DNA of 64,000 nucleotides from Ruminococcus difficilis (GTDB lineage Bacteria; Bacillota_A; Clostridia; Oscillospirales; Acutalibacteraceae), in NCBI RefSeq assembly GCF_016680995.1, contig NZ_JAEQMG010000040.1, positions 62,001-126,000 on the forward strand, read 5' to 3'. Positions 45,181 through 55,465 of this stretch are shown here, in pieces. Within the stretch, counting starts at the first letter, position 1. The number at the start of each line of letters is the position of its first letter. The position numbers and the translations under genes were made by a program. Under the pieces are notes generated by a model. That model saw nothing but the letters and a program-made list of their open reading frames with translations, ran no database searches and was not told the origin of the DNA.

Positions 45181-46770
45181 ATGAAAAAAATAGGTAATTT
45201 TGTTGTTAGAACAATAGATTATGTTTTTGTTGCTTGGCTAACAATTATTCTTTTAGCGTCGGTAGTTTGTTTCTCTGAGACGATAAGTACAGGTGTTATC
45301 AAGTATATTTTGATAGCAATCATACTAATTGGAATAACGTTATTTGTAATGTTTGGAGAACGTATCTTCAATAAGCTCCGTAGTCTTTTGAGGAAGATAA
45401 GCAGTATTTCAGTAGGGAAAATGGCATTATTCTTATTTTTGTTTGTCGTTATCTCAAAAATATTCTTTGTGTTTTTGTTTAATAATGATGCGGACAAGAC
45501 TATTGACATGCGATTATATAAGTCGTTTGCAACGCAAATCGCAAATAACGGGATCATTACTGAGAACACAGTTCCTGCCTCAATGTATAAATACCAAGTC
45601 ATTTATGGACTGTTTTTATCTCCTGTTGTTAAGATATTCGGAAACGACTCGAGAGCGCTAACTGCTTATTTATCGATCCTTTTTGCAATAGCTGTAGTAT
45701 TGTTGTTTGATATTATCAGAGTTTATACAGGAAAGACTAAGGCATTTGTAGGACTCCTTTTGTTTAATATTCTTCCGGTGGGATTGTTTGAAACACAGCT
45801 TTTGATTCATGAGACTCCTTTATTATTCTTTTATATCCTATCGTTTTGGCTGTTATTGAAATCTTTAAACCATAACTATCATATAGTACTTAGGCTCATA
45901 ACTTTGTTGCTTTCTGCGATACTAATTGCATTTGGCAACAAAATAAACCAAGGCGGAACAGTTGTAATAATATCTTATTGCATTTTTGCGCTTGCGCTAT
46001 TTTGCAAAGATAGAATAACCGCAAAGAGAGTTATATGGTTTTTAACAACAGTTTGTTGCTATGCGCTATGCTTTGTAGTGATTTCCGGTATATGTACGTC
46101 ATATGTAAACAGTGTTGTCAAGCCTTCAGAAACGGATAGTGTTTTGATTGAACATTCAACTGAGAATAGATTAACACTCGGGTGGGGGCTGTATTTAGGA
46201 ACAAATATAGAGCATGCCGGACACTGGAACAAAGAAGACCATGAGACATATCAAAAGTATACCGAGTTTGATAATCAAGAGGACGCCTTAGATTATCAAA
46301 AAGAAATAATTAATGAACGCGTTCAGGTTTTTGTTGACAAACCATGGATTATACCGGGTCATCTGTTTAGAAAAATAAAAGGTTTATGGGGCGGATTGTT
46401 CCTACCTTTTGCATACGAAGAAGGTAATTCGATTAACTCCTTTGTGCTACATGGATTACACGGATTGATTTATAAAGCGATTTGCGCGATTGGATATTTA
46501 TCATTTATCCTATTATGTACAGTAATCCTTTTCTCACATAAAAGGCATAAGAATTGTGATATTAATTCATTCTATTCTCCGATCTCGCAATTCAAGATGA
46601 TGATTATTGGATTAACTTCTGTGTTGTTTTTATTTGAAGTAATGCCAAAGTATGTCAGCCATATGCAAATTGTCATGTTTACAATAGGAATTATCTGTGT
46701 TGATGGCTTTATAGATAATTCAAAAAGAATTCATGATCGTGTTTTGCGTAAGAAGATAGAAAAAGAATGA
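45181..46770 (+). CDS. Multi-pass membrane glycosyltransferase-like protein (GT-C fold)
   Basis: A 529-residue protein with about 11 membrane helices. An early extracytoplasmic loop carries acidic residues ('NNDADKTIDMRLY') as in GT-C enzymes that use polyprenyl-phosphate sugars (GT39/GT83 type). A soluble stretch (residues ~325-390) lies between helices near the end. Together with the GtrB-like transferase at 48894 it could attach a sugar side group outside the cell. Exact family not recognised. Confidence 0.65.
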   Translation: MKKIGNFVVRTIDYVFVAWLTIILLASVVCFSETISTGVIKYILIAIILIGITLFVMFGERIFNKLRSLLRKISSISVGKMALFLFLFVVISKIFFVFLFNNDADKTIDMRLYKSFATQIANNGIITENTVPASMYKYQVIYGLFLSPVVKIFGNDSRALTAYLSILFAIAVVLLFDIIRVYTGKTKAFVGLLLFNILPVGLFETQLLIHETPLLFFYILSFWLLLKSLNHNYHIVLRLITLLLSAILIAFGNKINQGGTVVIISYCIFALALFCKDRITAKRVIWFLTTVCCYALCFVVISGICTSYVNSVVKPSETDSVLIEHSTENRLTLGWGLYLGTNIEHAGHWNKEDHETYQKYTEFDNQEDALDYQKEIINERVQVFVDKPWIIPGHLFRKIKGLWGGLFLPFAYEEGNSINSFVLHGLHGLIYKAICAIGYLSFILLCTVILFSHKRHKNCDINSFYSPISQFKMMIIGLTSVLFLFEVMPKYVSHMQIVMFTIGIICVDGFIDNSKRIHDRVLRKKIEKE

Positions 46771-46868
46771 TGTTTGATAAGCATCAAATCAATGAATCCT
46801 TTTTAGCCAACTGGAAAACGCAGCAACGTTATTGATGAAAACAAATTTTATTAATTAAGGAAGAGTTT

Positions 46869-48722
46869 ATGACGATTTCATCCTCCCACCGACAGACAAT
46901 GATAGACAAGCTTGCTAAGAAAGCATTAGTAATTGCTATCGTTTTTGCTGTATTAACTATTCTATTATGTATAGTGATAAATAACTTTCAATTCTATTAT
47001 TCTACAAACGATGATTATACTATAAGTTCTATTCTGGCAAAAGGTGAAAACGGATCCCTCTATATCAATTATCTGTTTACTTCTTTTCTATGTGTTATTT
47101 ATCGCTTTATCCCATCAGTTAATTGGTTTGTAGTAATTCAGATTGTACTTAATACTTTTGGGTTAATTTGCATTAATTATGTGATGATAAAAAGATTTAA
47201 TAGATTACTAGCAATTGGATTTATCTTAAGTTATTCTATCCTGTTTATCAATCAGGCTGTTTCTATCATTCAGTGGACTCAGACTGCGACGATACAAATC
47301 ACAGCAGGATTCTTACTGTTGTTTTATGCATTACTTTGGAATCGTAAAGGTTCTTGGTCTGCTTTGCAGATGGTAACAAGCGCTGCATTGGTATTGCTCG
47401 GGACATTGGTTCGTTTTTCTTCCTTATACCCAGTGTTGATAATCTTTGTTGCCAGCCTAATCCTATGGAGATTTGTTACCATATTAAAGGGCAATAAAAA
47501 GAATTATAAAGATATTATTAGAAAAGCATGCAAAGATGTACTGATAATAGTCTTGATTTGTTGTATATGTTTTTTGTCCAATGTACTTTCTAATTCTTTG
47601 GCGTTTAGTGATAAAGAATGGCAGGATTATAGAAAGTATAATCATGCTCGAAGCAACGTGGTGGATTATTATCACGCTCCTTATGAAGGGAATGAAGAAT
47701 TCTATAACTCAATAGGAATCTATTCTGAAAACGATTTAAAAGTAGGTGTTTTTTCAACAGATAATACATTTTTCAGTACAAGCAAATTAAATAGCATTAG
47801 TGAGTATTCTAAGTCTGCTGGATATGGCAATAGATTCATCATAACCGAATTTTTATCCAAGCTATCCGGAATTCGAATCTATTTCATGCTGGGCTTATGT
47901 GTGGTATTGGTAGGATTAGCAATAGTACTACTTAAATTCAGAAATAAGATTAAACCGATTTTTCCAATATTACTGATAGCATTATTCATAGCGTATTTTA
48001 TTGTTTTCAAATTCGATTATACTTTTATTCTAGCTCTACCTATATTGACATATATTTTGGTTACTGGATTTGTTTGCAACAGATATCATTTTATCTGTCT
48101 AAGCGTTCTTTCTGTTTTGTGTTTATCATTAATAGTTGTGATGAACTTTATTAGACTAAATTTCAGAGTTGCATTTAACATTTTCTTTCCGACGATAATT
48201 CTACTATATTGCTTCTTTGATATTGAGAATATTAGAAATAATCTGAACAAAGATAATGCAATAAAACGTTTTGGAGCAATAGGATTTGCAATCGTTTTAG
48301 TAGTAAACTTTTATACTTGTGCTGTTATATCTGGTGCTGAACAAAATAGGATTAACGAGCATACTGATGTTTCAGAATACATTAGTAGTAACGAAGGAAC
48401 ACTTTTTGTTAGCGAAAAGGTGGAGATTTGCCCTAAATATAATACTCCACTTATTTCTCCATACCCCAGACATGACAATTTGATTTCGTTCGGGTGGAAA
48501 GTTGGTTCTCCCGAATACCAGTCTATTCTTAAGCAATATAATGCAGTTAATCTGTTTCAAGCTATGGTTGACAATCCAAGAATAAAAATTATAATTAAAG
48601 ACACAGAGAAGACGGTATATGAGAATTATTTTAATTCACATTATAATGATAAAGTTGTTTTTATAAAGGAAGAAGATTTTAATGGGGTATCTGTATTTGC
48701 TGTATGTACTAGAGAAGAATAA
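46869..48722 (+). CDS. Large membrane protein, probable GT-C glycosyltransferase
   Basis: A 617-residue protein with roughly 11-12 hydrophobic helices and a C-terminal ~110-residue soluble domain (after residue 500). 'YYSTNDDYTISSILAKGENG' in the first outside loop contains adjacent acidic residues like the catalytic region of GT-C enzymes. I do not recognise the family. It lies between another GT-C-like gene and a GtrB-like gene. Confidence 0.6.
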   Translation: MTISSSHRQTMIDKLAKKALVIAIVFAVLTILLCIVINNFQFYYSTNDDYTISSILAKGENGSLYINYLFTSFLCVIYRFIPSVNWFVVIQIVLNTFGLICINYVMIKRFNRLLAIGFILSYSILFINQAVSIIQWTQTATIQITAGFLLLFYALLWNRKGSWSALQMVTSAALVLLGTLVRFSSLYPVLIIFVASLILWRFVTILKGNKKNYKDIIRKACKDVLIIVLICCICFLSNVLSNSLAFSDKEWQDYRKYNHARSNVVDYYHAPYEGNEEFYNSIGIYSENDLKVGVFSTDNTFFSTSKLNSISEYSKSAGYGNRFIITEFLSKLSGIRIYFMLGLCVVLVGLAIVLLKFRNKIKPIFPILLIALFIAYFIVFKFDYTFILALPILTYILVTGFVCNRYHFICLSVLSVLCLSLIVVMNFIRLNFRVAFNIFFPTIILLYCFFDIENIRNNLNKDNAIKRFGAIGFAIVLVVNFYTCAVISGAEQNRINEHTDVSEYISSNEGTLFVSEKVEICPKYNTPLISPYPRHDNLISFGWKVGSPEYQSILKQYNAVNLFQAMVDNPRIKIIIKDTEKTVYENYFNSHYNDKVVFIKEEDFNGVSVFAVCTREE

Positions 48723-48893
48723 ACCTTTGAAAGTTTAGTTTGATTGAAAAAGTGTGTCTTTCTTGTTTTGTGTCTTTGTATACTTGTAGTATTTCCTCCG
48801 CCATTAATAACAGAATTATTTGAATTTGCGGTAAGGAAGTGGCGCGATAAATTGGTATTATTACTAACGAAATAGCTGGTGATAGAATTGGAT

Positions 48894-49835
48894 ATGATTT
48901 CATTTGTAATCCCTTGTTATGGATCAGAAAAAACAATTGAATATGTTATCGATGAAATCATAAGCGTAGTCTCAATGAAGACGAATTATGATTATGAGGT
49001 CATTACTGTAAATGATTCTTCACCGGATAAAGTATTATCCGTTTTGAAAGACATAGCAGAAAAGAATCACAAAGTTAAAGTAATTGATCTTGCAAAAAAC
49101 TTTGGCAAGCATTCTGCGTTAATGGCGGGTTTTTCGGTTGCTAAAGGTGATTACATTGTTTGTTTGGATGATGACGGACAATGCCCGATGGATCGATTGT
49201 GGGATTTGATGGAACCACTAATCAATGATGAAGCTGATTATTCTATGGCTGATTATCCTGAAAAGAAACAATCAGGCTTTAAAAACTTTGGGAGTTCAGT
49301 AAATTCATTAATGTCCCGTGTTTTGTTAAAGAAACCAAAGGAGATCCATTTTTCGAATTTTTGCGCTATGAAACGCTATATCATAGATGAAATTCTAAAA
49401 TATGAGAATCCATATCCTTATCTGGAAGGGCTTGTATTAAGAACAACAAACAGGATTAAAACTGTTCAAATGGAAGAAAGAGATCGATTTGCAGGGAAAG
49501 GTAATTTTGGTTTTATCAAATCGCTTTCTTTATGGATCAATGGATTTACGGCATTTTCTGTTGTACCACTTAGAGCGTCTTCGTTGTTAGGCGTGCTTTG
49601 TGCTATTATAGGTTTTATATATGGATTGATTGTAGTTATACGAAAGATATCATTGCCTGATATTAGCGTTGGATGGAGTTCAACTATAGCAATAATTTTG
49701 TTTATGGGTGGCGTCATCATGTTAATCTTAGGTTTAATAGGTGAATATATTGGACGAATCTATATAAGCCTTAATAATTCACCGCAGTATGTAATAAGAA
49801 GTTCGATAAATCTTGATGAGGATAAAGATGAATAA
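48894..49835 (+). CDS. GtrB/DPM1-like polyprenyl-phosphate glycosyltransferase
   Basis: A 313-residue protein starting at ATG 48894 ('MISFVIPCYGSEKTIEYVID'); a GTG at 48879 is an alternative. It has 'EVITVNDSSPDKVLSVL', 'LAKNFGKHSALMAGFSVAKG' and 'VCLDDDGQCPMD', the DPM1/GtrB subgroup of GT2, plus two C-terminal membrane helices. It would make undecaprenyl-phosphate-sugar at the cytoplasmic face. The SMR-like pair (50481, 50827) could flip it and a GT-C protein use it. Confidence 0.86.
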   Translation: MISFVIPCYGSEKTIEYVIDEIISVVSMKTNYDYEVITVNDSSPDKVLSVLKDIAEKNHKVKVIDLAKNFGKHSALMAGFSVAKGDYIVCLDDDGQCPMDRLWDLMEPLINDEADYSMADYPEKKQSGFKNFGSSVNSLMSRVLLKKPKEIHFSNFCAMKRYIIDEILKYENPYPYLEGLVLRTTNRIKTVQMEERDRFAGKGNFGFIKSLSLWINGFTAFSVVPLRASSLLGVLCAIIGFIYGLIVVIRKISLPDISVGWSSTIAIILFMGGVIMLILGLIGEYIGRIYISLNNSPQYVIRSSINLDEDKDE

Positions 49836-50484
49836 TGTTATCTTTGGCGCCGGACAGAGAGCACGAGAAATTAGATTCTTACTTCAGAATGAACAAAGTA
49901 TATCAACAGATTGTTTTGTTATTGATAAGGAGTATATTATCACAAAGCAACTGGATTCTTGCCCTGTTATATCGACAGAAGATTTCCTTGCTTCTTTTAG
50001 TCCTGAGGATACCCAGTTGTACTTGGGAGTAGGTATGCCAAAAATGAATAGAATCAGAGAAAGATTATATTCATTGTTTAAAGAGAATGGATTTAGTTTT
50101 CAGAGTTTTATCAGTAAATATGCAAATGTTTACTGTGATAATATCGGAGAAGGGACAACTGTATTTGCCGGAGTGAATATCGGTCCCAGAGTAAAAATAG
50201 GACTATGTAATCATTTTGAAATGGGTGTTACCATCAGCCATGATTGTCAGATCGGGAATTTCAACTTTTTTGCACCGGGATGCACACTATGTGGAGATAT
50301 TCAAATTGGGCAAGGAAATTTCTTGGGTGCTAATTGTACGTTACGTAATTCTATCCATATTTCCGATTATGTTTTAGTTGGCGCCGGTGCATATGTGGAC
50401 AGAGACGTGGCATCTGCTAAAGTCATTGTTCCTTCACGTAGTGTAGAGCTTATTGATAAAGATAGTGAGTTTTTTATGAGATGA
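49828..50484 (+). CDS. PglD-like sugar O/N-acyltransferase
   Basis: A 218-residue protein (ATG 49828 behind GATGAGG). The N-terminal half is a small Rossmann-like domain ('VIFGAGQRAREIRFLL') and the C-terminal half a left-handed beta-helix with 'GVTISHDCQIGNFNFFAPGC' (catalytic His), as in PglD and NeuD enzymes that acetylate a nucleotide sugar amino or hydroxyl group. It could act on the aminosugar predicted from the 55462 aminotransferase. It overlaps genes on both sides. Confidence 0.86.
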   Translation: MNNVIFGAGQRAREIRFLLQNEQSISTDCFVIDKEYIITKQLDSCPVISTEDFLASFSPEDTQLYLGVGMPKMNRIRERLYSLFKENGFSFQSFISKYANVYCDNIGEGTTVFAGVNIGPRVKIGLCNHFEMGVTISHDCQIGNFNFFAPGCTLCGDIQIGQGNFLGANCTLRNSIHISDYVLVGAGAYVDRDVASAKVIVPSRSVELIDKDSEFFMR

Positions 50485-50834
50485 ACAGTAAGACAAATGT
50501 AGCAAAGTATTTGTTATATCTACATATCCTTTTAGCTGTATATTCCCTCAGTGGCGTATGCTCCAAGATGGCTGCTCAAAATGAATTCCTTTCATTTTGG
50601 TGGCTGTTCTGGTATGCGCTGGTGATCCTCAATCTCGGCGTTTACGCTATTGTTTGGCAGCAGATCATAAAGCATTTGCCGCTGAATACTGCCTATGCCA
50701 ATAAAGCGGTGACGATCGCCTGGGGAATTCTTTGGGGAGCGTTGTTCTTCCACGAGACCATTAAGTGGAACATGATAGTCGGAGCGCTGATCGTGATTAT
50801 CGGTGTGATAGTGGTGGTGAGAGCAGATGAATGA
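50481..50834 (+). CDS. SMR/ArnE-like small membrane protein
   Basis: A 117-residue protein with four membrane helices ending in an EamA-like pattern ('VTIAWGILWGALFFHETI' and 'IVGALIVIIGVIVVV'). It pairs with the adjacent gene at 50827. Such two-gene sets resemble ArnE/ArnF, which flip undecaprenyl-phosphate-aminosugar across the membrane. It overlaps the preceding acyltransferase (ATGA) and the partner by 8 bases. Confidence 0.82.
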   Translation: MNSKTNVAKYLLYLHILLAVYSLSGVCSKMAAQNEFLSFWWLFWYALVILNLGVYAIVWQQIIKHLPLNTAYANKAVTIAWGILWGALFFHETIKWNMIVGALIVIIGVIVVVRADE

Positions 50835-51171
50835 GAAGATTTTGTTTTCACTGATATTTGTATTCGGCGTATTTATCTCGTCGGTATCGCAAATTATCCT
50901 CAAAAAGGCGGCTCAAAAGGAATATCCGAATAAGATCAGAGAATATCTGAATGCCAGAGTCATCTTTGCATACATCATTTTCTTCGGCGCGACACTTTGC
51001 TCGATTTGGGCTTATACAGTTATTCCTCTATCCTTGGGACCGATCCTGGAGTCCGCGGGATACATCTTTGTAGCGGTCCTCAGTTGGCTGTTTCTCAAAG
51101 AAAAGATCACCAAGAAAAAGATGCTGGGGCTTTCCATCATCATTATCGGTATCATAATTTATTCGTTGTAA
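50827..51171 (+). CDS. SMR/ArnF-like small membrane protein
   Basis: A 114-residue protein with four membrane helices: '[18 protein letters not shown]', '[19 protein letters not shown]' and '[15 protein letters not shown]'. It is the likely second half of a heterodimeric small-multidrug-resistance-fold flippase with the 50481 protein. Confidence 0.84.
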   Translation: MNEKILFSLIFVFGVFISSVSQIILKKAAQKEYPNKIREYLNARVIFAYIIFFGATLCSIWAYTVIPLSLGPILESAGYIFVAVLSWLFLKEKITKKKMLGLSIIIIGIIIYSL

Positions 51172-51181
51172 TGAGGTTTTT

Positions 51182-52060
51182 ATGAAAGGTATCATTCTTG
51201 CCGGAGGGCGTGGAACAAGATTATATCCAATGACAGTAGCGGTATCAAAGCAACTGCTGCCGGTATACGACAAGCCGATGATCTATTATCCGCTGTCGAT
51301 GCTGCTGCTCGCCGGGATAAACGAAATACTGATTATTTCAACGCCCGATGATACACCGCTGTATGAGCGATTACTCGGCGACGGTTCGAGGATCGGCGTA
51401 TCGATTACATACAAGGTGCAGGACTCGCCTCGTGGGCTTGCTGATGCATTCATTCTCGGTGCGGATTTCATTGGCGACGACAGCGTATGCCTGATTCTCG
51501 GCGACAATATCTTCTACGGTCAGAATATGACGCTTACCTTGCAGAATGCTATCCGCGATCTCGACGGAGCAACGGTTTTCGGATACCTCGTCAAGAATCC
51601 GAAGGAATTCGGCGTCGTCGAATTCGACGAGAATCACAATGTCATTTCCATCGAAGAAAAGCCCGAGAAGCCAAAGTCAAACTTTGTTGTTCCCGGACTG
51701 TATTTCTATGATAATCAGGTCGTTGAGATCGCGAAGAACGTCAAACCTTCAGTGCGCGGAGAGATCGAGATTACCTCGGTCAACAACGCATATCTTGAGA
51801 AGGGTAAGTTGAAGGTCAGCTTGCTCGGACGCGGTATCGCATGGCTTGATACCGGTACGCCGCAGGGCTTGTTGAATGCTGCCGAATATGTAGAAGCGGT
51901 GCAGTCCAGACAGGGCTACTATGTTTCCTGCATTGAAGAGATCGCATGGCGTCGTGGCTTTATCACCGCAGAGCAATTATTGAAGCTCGGTAAGGAATTG
52001 CAAACCACCGACTACGGGAAATACATCATTTCGTTAGCCGAGGAGGTTATGAATCAATGA
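51182..52060 (+). CDS. rmlA: Glucose-1-phosphate thymidylyltransferase
   Basis: A 292-residue enzyme: '[20 protein letters not shown]', '[20 protein letters not shown]', '[14 protein letters not shown]' and '[20 protein letters not shown]' are the RmlA signatures. It makes dTDP-glucose. It overlaps rmlB by 4 bases. In this locus the product goes to a 2,3-dehydratase branch, because rmlC and rmlD are not found. Confidence 0.97.
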   Translation: MKGIILAGGRGTRLYPMTVAVSKQLLPVYDKPMIYYPLSMLLLAGINEILIISTPDDTPLYERLLGDGSRIGVSITYKVQDSPRGLADAFILGADFIGDDSVCLILGDNIFYGQNMTLTLQNAIRDLDGATVFGYLVKNPKEFGVVEFDENHNVISIEEKPEKPKSNFVVPGLYFYDNQVVEIAKNVKPSVRGEIEITSVNNAYLEKGKLKVSLLGRGIAWLDTGTPQGLLNAAEYVEAVQSRQGYYVSCIEEIAWRRGFITAEQLLKLGKELQTTDYGKYIISLAEEVMNQ

Positions 52061-53076
52061 CAATTATCGTGACAGGCGGCGCCGGTTTTATCGGCTCCAA
52101 CTTCATTTTCCATATGCTGAAAGAGCATCCGGATTATCGCATTATTTGTTTAGACAAACTGACTTATGCAGGTAATTTGAGTACACTGAAATCTGTGATG
52201 GACAATCCGAATTTCAGATTTGTGAAAGCAGATATCTGCGACAGAGAAGCGGTTTACAAGCTCTTTGAAGAAGAGTATCCTGATATGGTGGTGAACTTCG
52301 CTGCAGAAAGCCATGTCGATCGCTCGATCGAGAATCCTGAGATCTTTTTACAGACCAATATTCTTGGTACACAGGTATTGATGGACGCATGCCGCAGATA
52401 CGGTATTCAGCGTTACCATCAGGTGAGTACCGATGAGGTCTACGGTGATTTGCCGCTTGACAGACCTGATCTCTTCTTCACCGAAGAAACACCGATCCAT
52501 ACCAGCAGTCCCTACAGCTCGTCAAAGGCGGGCGCGGATTTATTGGTGCTCGCGTACCACCGTACTTATGGATTGCCTGTGACTGTGAGTCGTTGCTCTA
52601 ACAATTACGGACCTTATCACTTCCCTGAGAAGTTGATTCCGTTGATGATCGCGAACGCTCTTGCGGATAAGCCTTTGCCCGTTTACGGCAAGGGCGAAAA
52701 TGTTCGCGATTGGCTCTATGTTGAGGATCATTGCAAAGCGATCGATCTGATTATTCATAATGGCAGAGTCGGCGAGGTCTACAACGTTGGCGGTCATAAT
52801 GAAATGGCAAATATCGATATTGTGAAGTTGATTTGTAAAGAGCTCGGTAAACCAGAGAGTTTGATCACATATGTTACCGATCGCAAGGGTCATGATCTGC
52901 GCTATGCAATCGATCCGACGAAGATCCATAACGAACTCGGATGGCTACCGGAAACAAAGTTTGAGGATGGCATCAAAAAGACGATCCAGTGGTATCTCGA
53001 TAACAAAGACTGGTGGCAGGAGATCATCAGCGGTGAGTATCAGAATTATTATGAGAAGATGTATGGGAATAGATAA
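52057..53076 (+). CDS. rmlB: dTDP-glucose 4,6-dehydratase
   Basis: A 339-residue short-chain dehydrogenase/reductase: '[17 protein letters not shown]' (NAD loop), '[17 protein letters not shown]', '[10 protein letters not shown]' and '[20 protein letters not shown]' (Tyr-x3-Lys). It converts dTDP-glucose to dTDP-4-keto-6-deoxyglucose, the substrate for the next gene. The following start lies 14 bases inside its end. Confidence 0.97.
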   Translation: MTIIVTGGAGFIGSNFIFHMLKEHPDYRIICLDKLTYAGNLSTLKSVMDNPNFRFVKADICDREAVYKLFEEEYPDMVVNFAAESHVDRSIENPEIFLQTNILGTQVLMDACRRYGIQRYHQVSTDEVYGDLPLDRPDLFFTEETPIHTSSPYSSSKAGADLLVLAYHRTYGLPVTVSRCSNNYGPYHFPEKLIPLMIANALADKPLPVYGKGENVRDWLYVEDHCKAIDLIIHNGRVGEVYNVGGHNEMANIDIVKLICKELGKPESLITYVTDRKGHDLRYAIDPTKIHNELGWLPETKFEDGIKKTIQWYLDNKDWWQEIISGEYQNYYEKMYGNR

Positions 53077-54433
53077 CTTGATTCTCCAATCATGGAATAA
53101 GAATGTAGTTAGTATTCATGATACTGATGATTTACTTGATTGGGTAAATGACAGAAACAAAAATACTATAGTTAATATTAGAAAAACTGACATAAATAAA
53201 AGTACAGTTTGGTTTTATGATAATAATAGTGGATTGATTAGAAACCAAAATAATAGTTTCTTTCAAATCACAGGAATTCGAATAACTGATAACGATACCA
53301 GTATAGCAGAGCAGCCCATTATCCTTCAGACGGAAATCGGCTATCTTGGTATTATTTGCAAGGTTATTAATGGCGTTTTGCATTTTTTGATGCAATCTAA
53401 AATAGAGCCGGGAAACATTAACTGTGTACAGATTTCACCGACTATTCAAGCGACAAAAAGCAACTTTACACAAAAACACGGCGGGGCAAAGCCAAAGTAC
53501 TTAGAGTATTTTCTAAATGCCAATAAATACAAGATTCTATTTGATCAGATTCAATCGGAACAGTCCTCCAGATTTCTTGGAAAACGCAATAGGAATATTA
53601 TTATTCTGGTGAACGAGGATGTGCCTGAGTCAGCTACACATAAGTGGATGACATTGTATCAAATCAAGCAGCTTATGAAGATACCGAATTTGGTTAATAT
53701 GGATACGCGTACTGTTCTTTCCAGTCTTCCGATTATCATTGGTGATGGAAAAGATGTTGAACAATTTTTTGAAGATAAAGATTTGTTTCGTTCCATGTTT
53801 AATTCTAATGACTACGAGTTGCCTGATTTATATCATTACATCAATGATTATAAGATGTTTCATGAACAGAAACATGAGCTGGTACCTTTGTACAGCTTGA
53901 ATAATTGGGATTATAATCAAGATAAAGAATTCATCTGTAAACAACCCTATAGCTTTAGATTGATTCACTGCGATATCGAAATTGAAGGTAGAGAGGTGCG
54001 TCATTGGGATCAACCGTTGTTTGAAGCGATGGGGCGAGCCATGTTTGGGTTGCTTACGTGCATAGATAATAGTGTAAGGAAATATCTGGTTAAAGCTAAA
54101 CCGGAAATCGGTGCATTCGATAGGATTGAATTTGGTCCTTCTGTACAGAGAGAGGCAGTATCCGATGATCCAATAGATCCGGTATATTCATTGTTCAAAG
54201 AAAAATTGGCTATGAACGATGGCGTTTTGTTTAATAACGTTCTTTCTGAAGAGGGAGGACGTTTCTATCATGAAGAAAATGATAATATAATAATTCAAAT
54301 AAACAAGGATGAATTGAGAGAATTACCGGATGGATATTTTTGGGTAACTTACAGAACTCTCAATTCATTAATTCAGATTAATAACACAGTAAATATACAA
54401 TTAAGAAATCTCATATCTCTGTTAGAAATATGA
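53063..54433 (+). CDS. NDP-hexose 2,3-dehydratase
   Basis: A 456-residue protein; ATG 53063 overlaps the rmlB end, although the open frame runs further upstream. 'QPIILQTEIGYLGIICK', 'GVLHFLMQSKIEPGNIN', 'QISPTIQATKSNFTQKHGG' and in the second half 'FGPSVQREA' and 'GREVRHWDQPLFEA' are the hallmarks of TylX3/EryBVI/SpnO-type dehydratases, which have two related halves. They remove the 2-hydroxyl from dTDP-4-keto-6-deoxyglucose, giving the 3,4-diketo intermediate of 2-deoxysugars, usually found in antibiotic clusters. Followed by a ketoreductase and an aminotransferase. Confidence 0.9.
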   Translation: MGIDNLILQSWNKNVVSIHDTDDLLDWVNDRNKNTIVNIRKTDINKSTVWFYDNNSGLIRNQNNSFFQITGIRITDNDTSIAEQPIILQTEIGYLGIICKVINGVLHFLMQSKIEPGNINCVQISPTIQATKSNFTQKHGGAKPKYLEYFLNANKYKILFDQIQSEQSSRFLGKRNRNIIILVNEDVPESATHKWMTLYQIKQLMKIPNLVNMDTRTVLSSLPIIIGDGKDVEQFFEDKDLFRSMFNSNDYELPDLYHYINDYKMFHEQKHELVPLYSLNNWDYNQDKEFICKQPYSFRLIHCDIEIEGREVRHWDQPLFEAMGRAMFGLLTCIDNSVRKYLVKAKPEIGAFDRIEFGPSVQREAVSDDPIDPVYSLFKEKLAMNDGVLFNNVLSEEGGRFYHEENDNIIIQINKDELRELPDGYFWVTYRTLNSLIQINNTVNIQLRNLISLLEI

Positions 54434-54448
54434 AGAGGAGATGAAAGT

Positions 54449-55465
54449 TTGAGTAAGATTCGCATTGGTGTAATCTGTCCTTCTGAGATTGCATTTAGAC
54501 GCTTTATGCCCGCTCTCAATGAAGTTGAGGAATTTGAGTTTTCCGGCGTTGCGATTGCAGCCGCTAATGAGTGGAATGGCGAATACAGTGATTCTATTCT
54601 TGAATCTGAATTGATGAAAGCGCAAGGATTCATTGAGAATTATGGCGGAAAAATCTTTATGAGTTATTCTTCTTTAATTGAAGATGAAAGTATTGATGCG
54701 GTTTATCTACCGTTACCTCCGGCATTACATTATCGGTGGGGTATGAAGGCTTTAGAGAACAACAAGCACCTGTTCATTGAAAAACCTTCGACTACTTCCG
54801 CTGAAGATACTGAGTCTTTAATATCTCTTGCTGAGAGTAAAGATTTAGCAATTCATGAAAACTATATGTTTGTATATCACAAACAAATCACTGAGATTAT
54901 GAGAATAATTGAATCAGGTGAAATCGGTGATGTCAGACTATATAGAATTGCTTTTGGATTTCCTCGAAGATCAATTAATGATTTTAGGTATAATAAAGAA
55001 CTTGGTGGCGGTACATTACTAGATAACGGTGGCTATACTGTAAAACTTGCATCAATTCTATTAGGCGAGACAGCACGAATTGTTTGTTCTAATCTGAATT
55101 ACATAGAAGATTTTAAGGTTGACATCTTTGGTACAGCAACAATGATAAATGATTCGGGGTTAACAGCTCAGCTTTCATTTGGTATGGATAACTGCTATAA
55201 ATGTGATCTGGAAGTTTGGGGCAGTAAAGGGAATTTGTTTACAAACCGGATTTTTACTGCACCTGCAGGATTCACCCCCAAATTGGTCAAAAAAGTCAAT
55301 AATGATCCGGATATTTTGCTTAATCTTCCCGAAGACTCATCTTTTGAAAAATCTATCCGAGAGTTTTTGCAATGTATTTCATTGAAAGATAAGAGAGTAT
55401 CTGCGTATAAAAGCATTTTAAAACAAGCAAGACTAATAGATAATATAAGGGAGATTAATCAATGA
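54449..55465 (+). CDS. Gfo/Idh/MocA oxidoreductase, probable NDP-sugar 3-ketoreductase
   Basis: A 338-residue protein with a TTG start behind GAGGAG (54436-54441). 'IRIGVICPSEIAFRRFMPAL' is the Rossmann start, 'AVYLPLPPALHYRWGMKAL', 'LFIEKPSTTSAED' (the E-K-P motif) and 'GGGTLLDNGGYTVKLASILL' identify the Gfo/Idh family. Next to a 2,3-dehydratase it is best read as the 3-ketoreductase (TylC1/SpnN/EryBII role) giving dTDP-4-keto-2,6-dideoxyhexose. ATGA overlap with the aminotransferase. Confidence 0.86.
   Translation: MSKIRIGVICPSEIAFRRFMPALNEVEEFEFSGVAIAAANEWNGEYSDSILESELMKAQGFIENYGGKIFMSYSSLIEDESIDAVYLPLPPALHYRWGMKALENNKHLFIEKPSTTSAEDTESLISLAESKDLAIHENYMFVYHKQITEIMRIIESGEIGDVRLYRIAFGFPRRSINDFRYNKELGGGTLLDNGGYTVKLASILLGETARIVCSNLNYIEDFKVDIFGTATMINDSGLTAQLSFGMDNCYKCDLEVWGSKGNLFTNRIFTAPAGFTPKLVKKVNNDPDILLNLPEDSSFEKSIREFLQCISLKDKRVSAYKSILKQARLIDNIREINQ

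Noticed and set aside
48744..48875. 44-codon TTG frame with a hydrophobic start before the GtrB-like gene
   Set aside because: No ribosome site and no family; could be a remnant but support is too thin.
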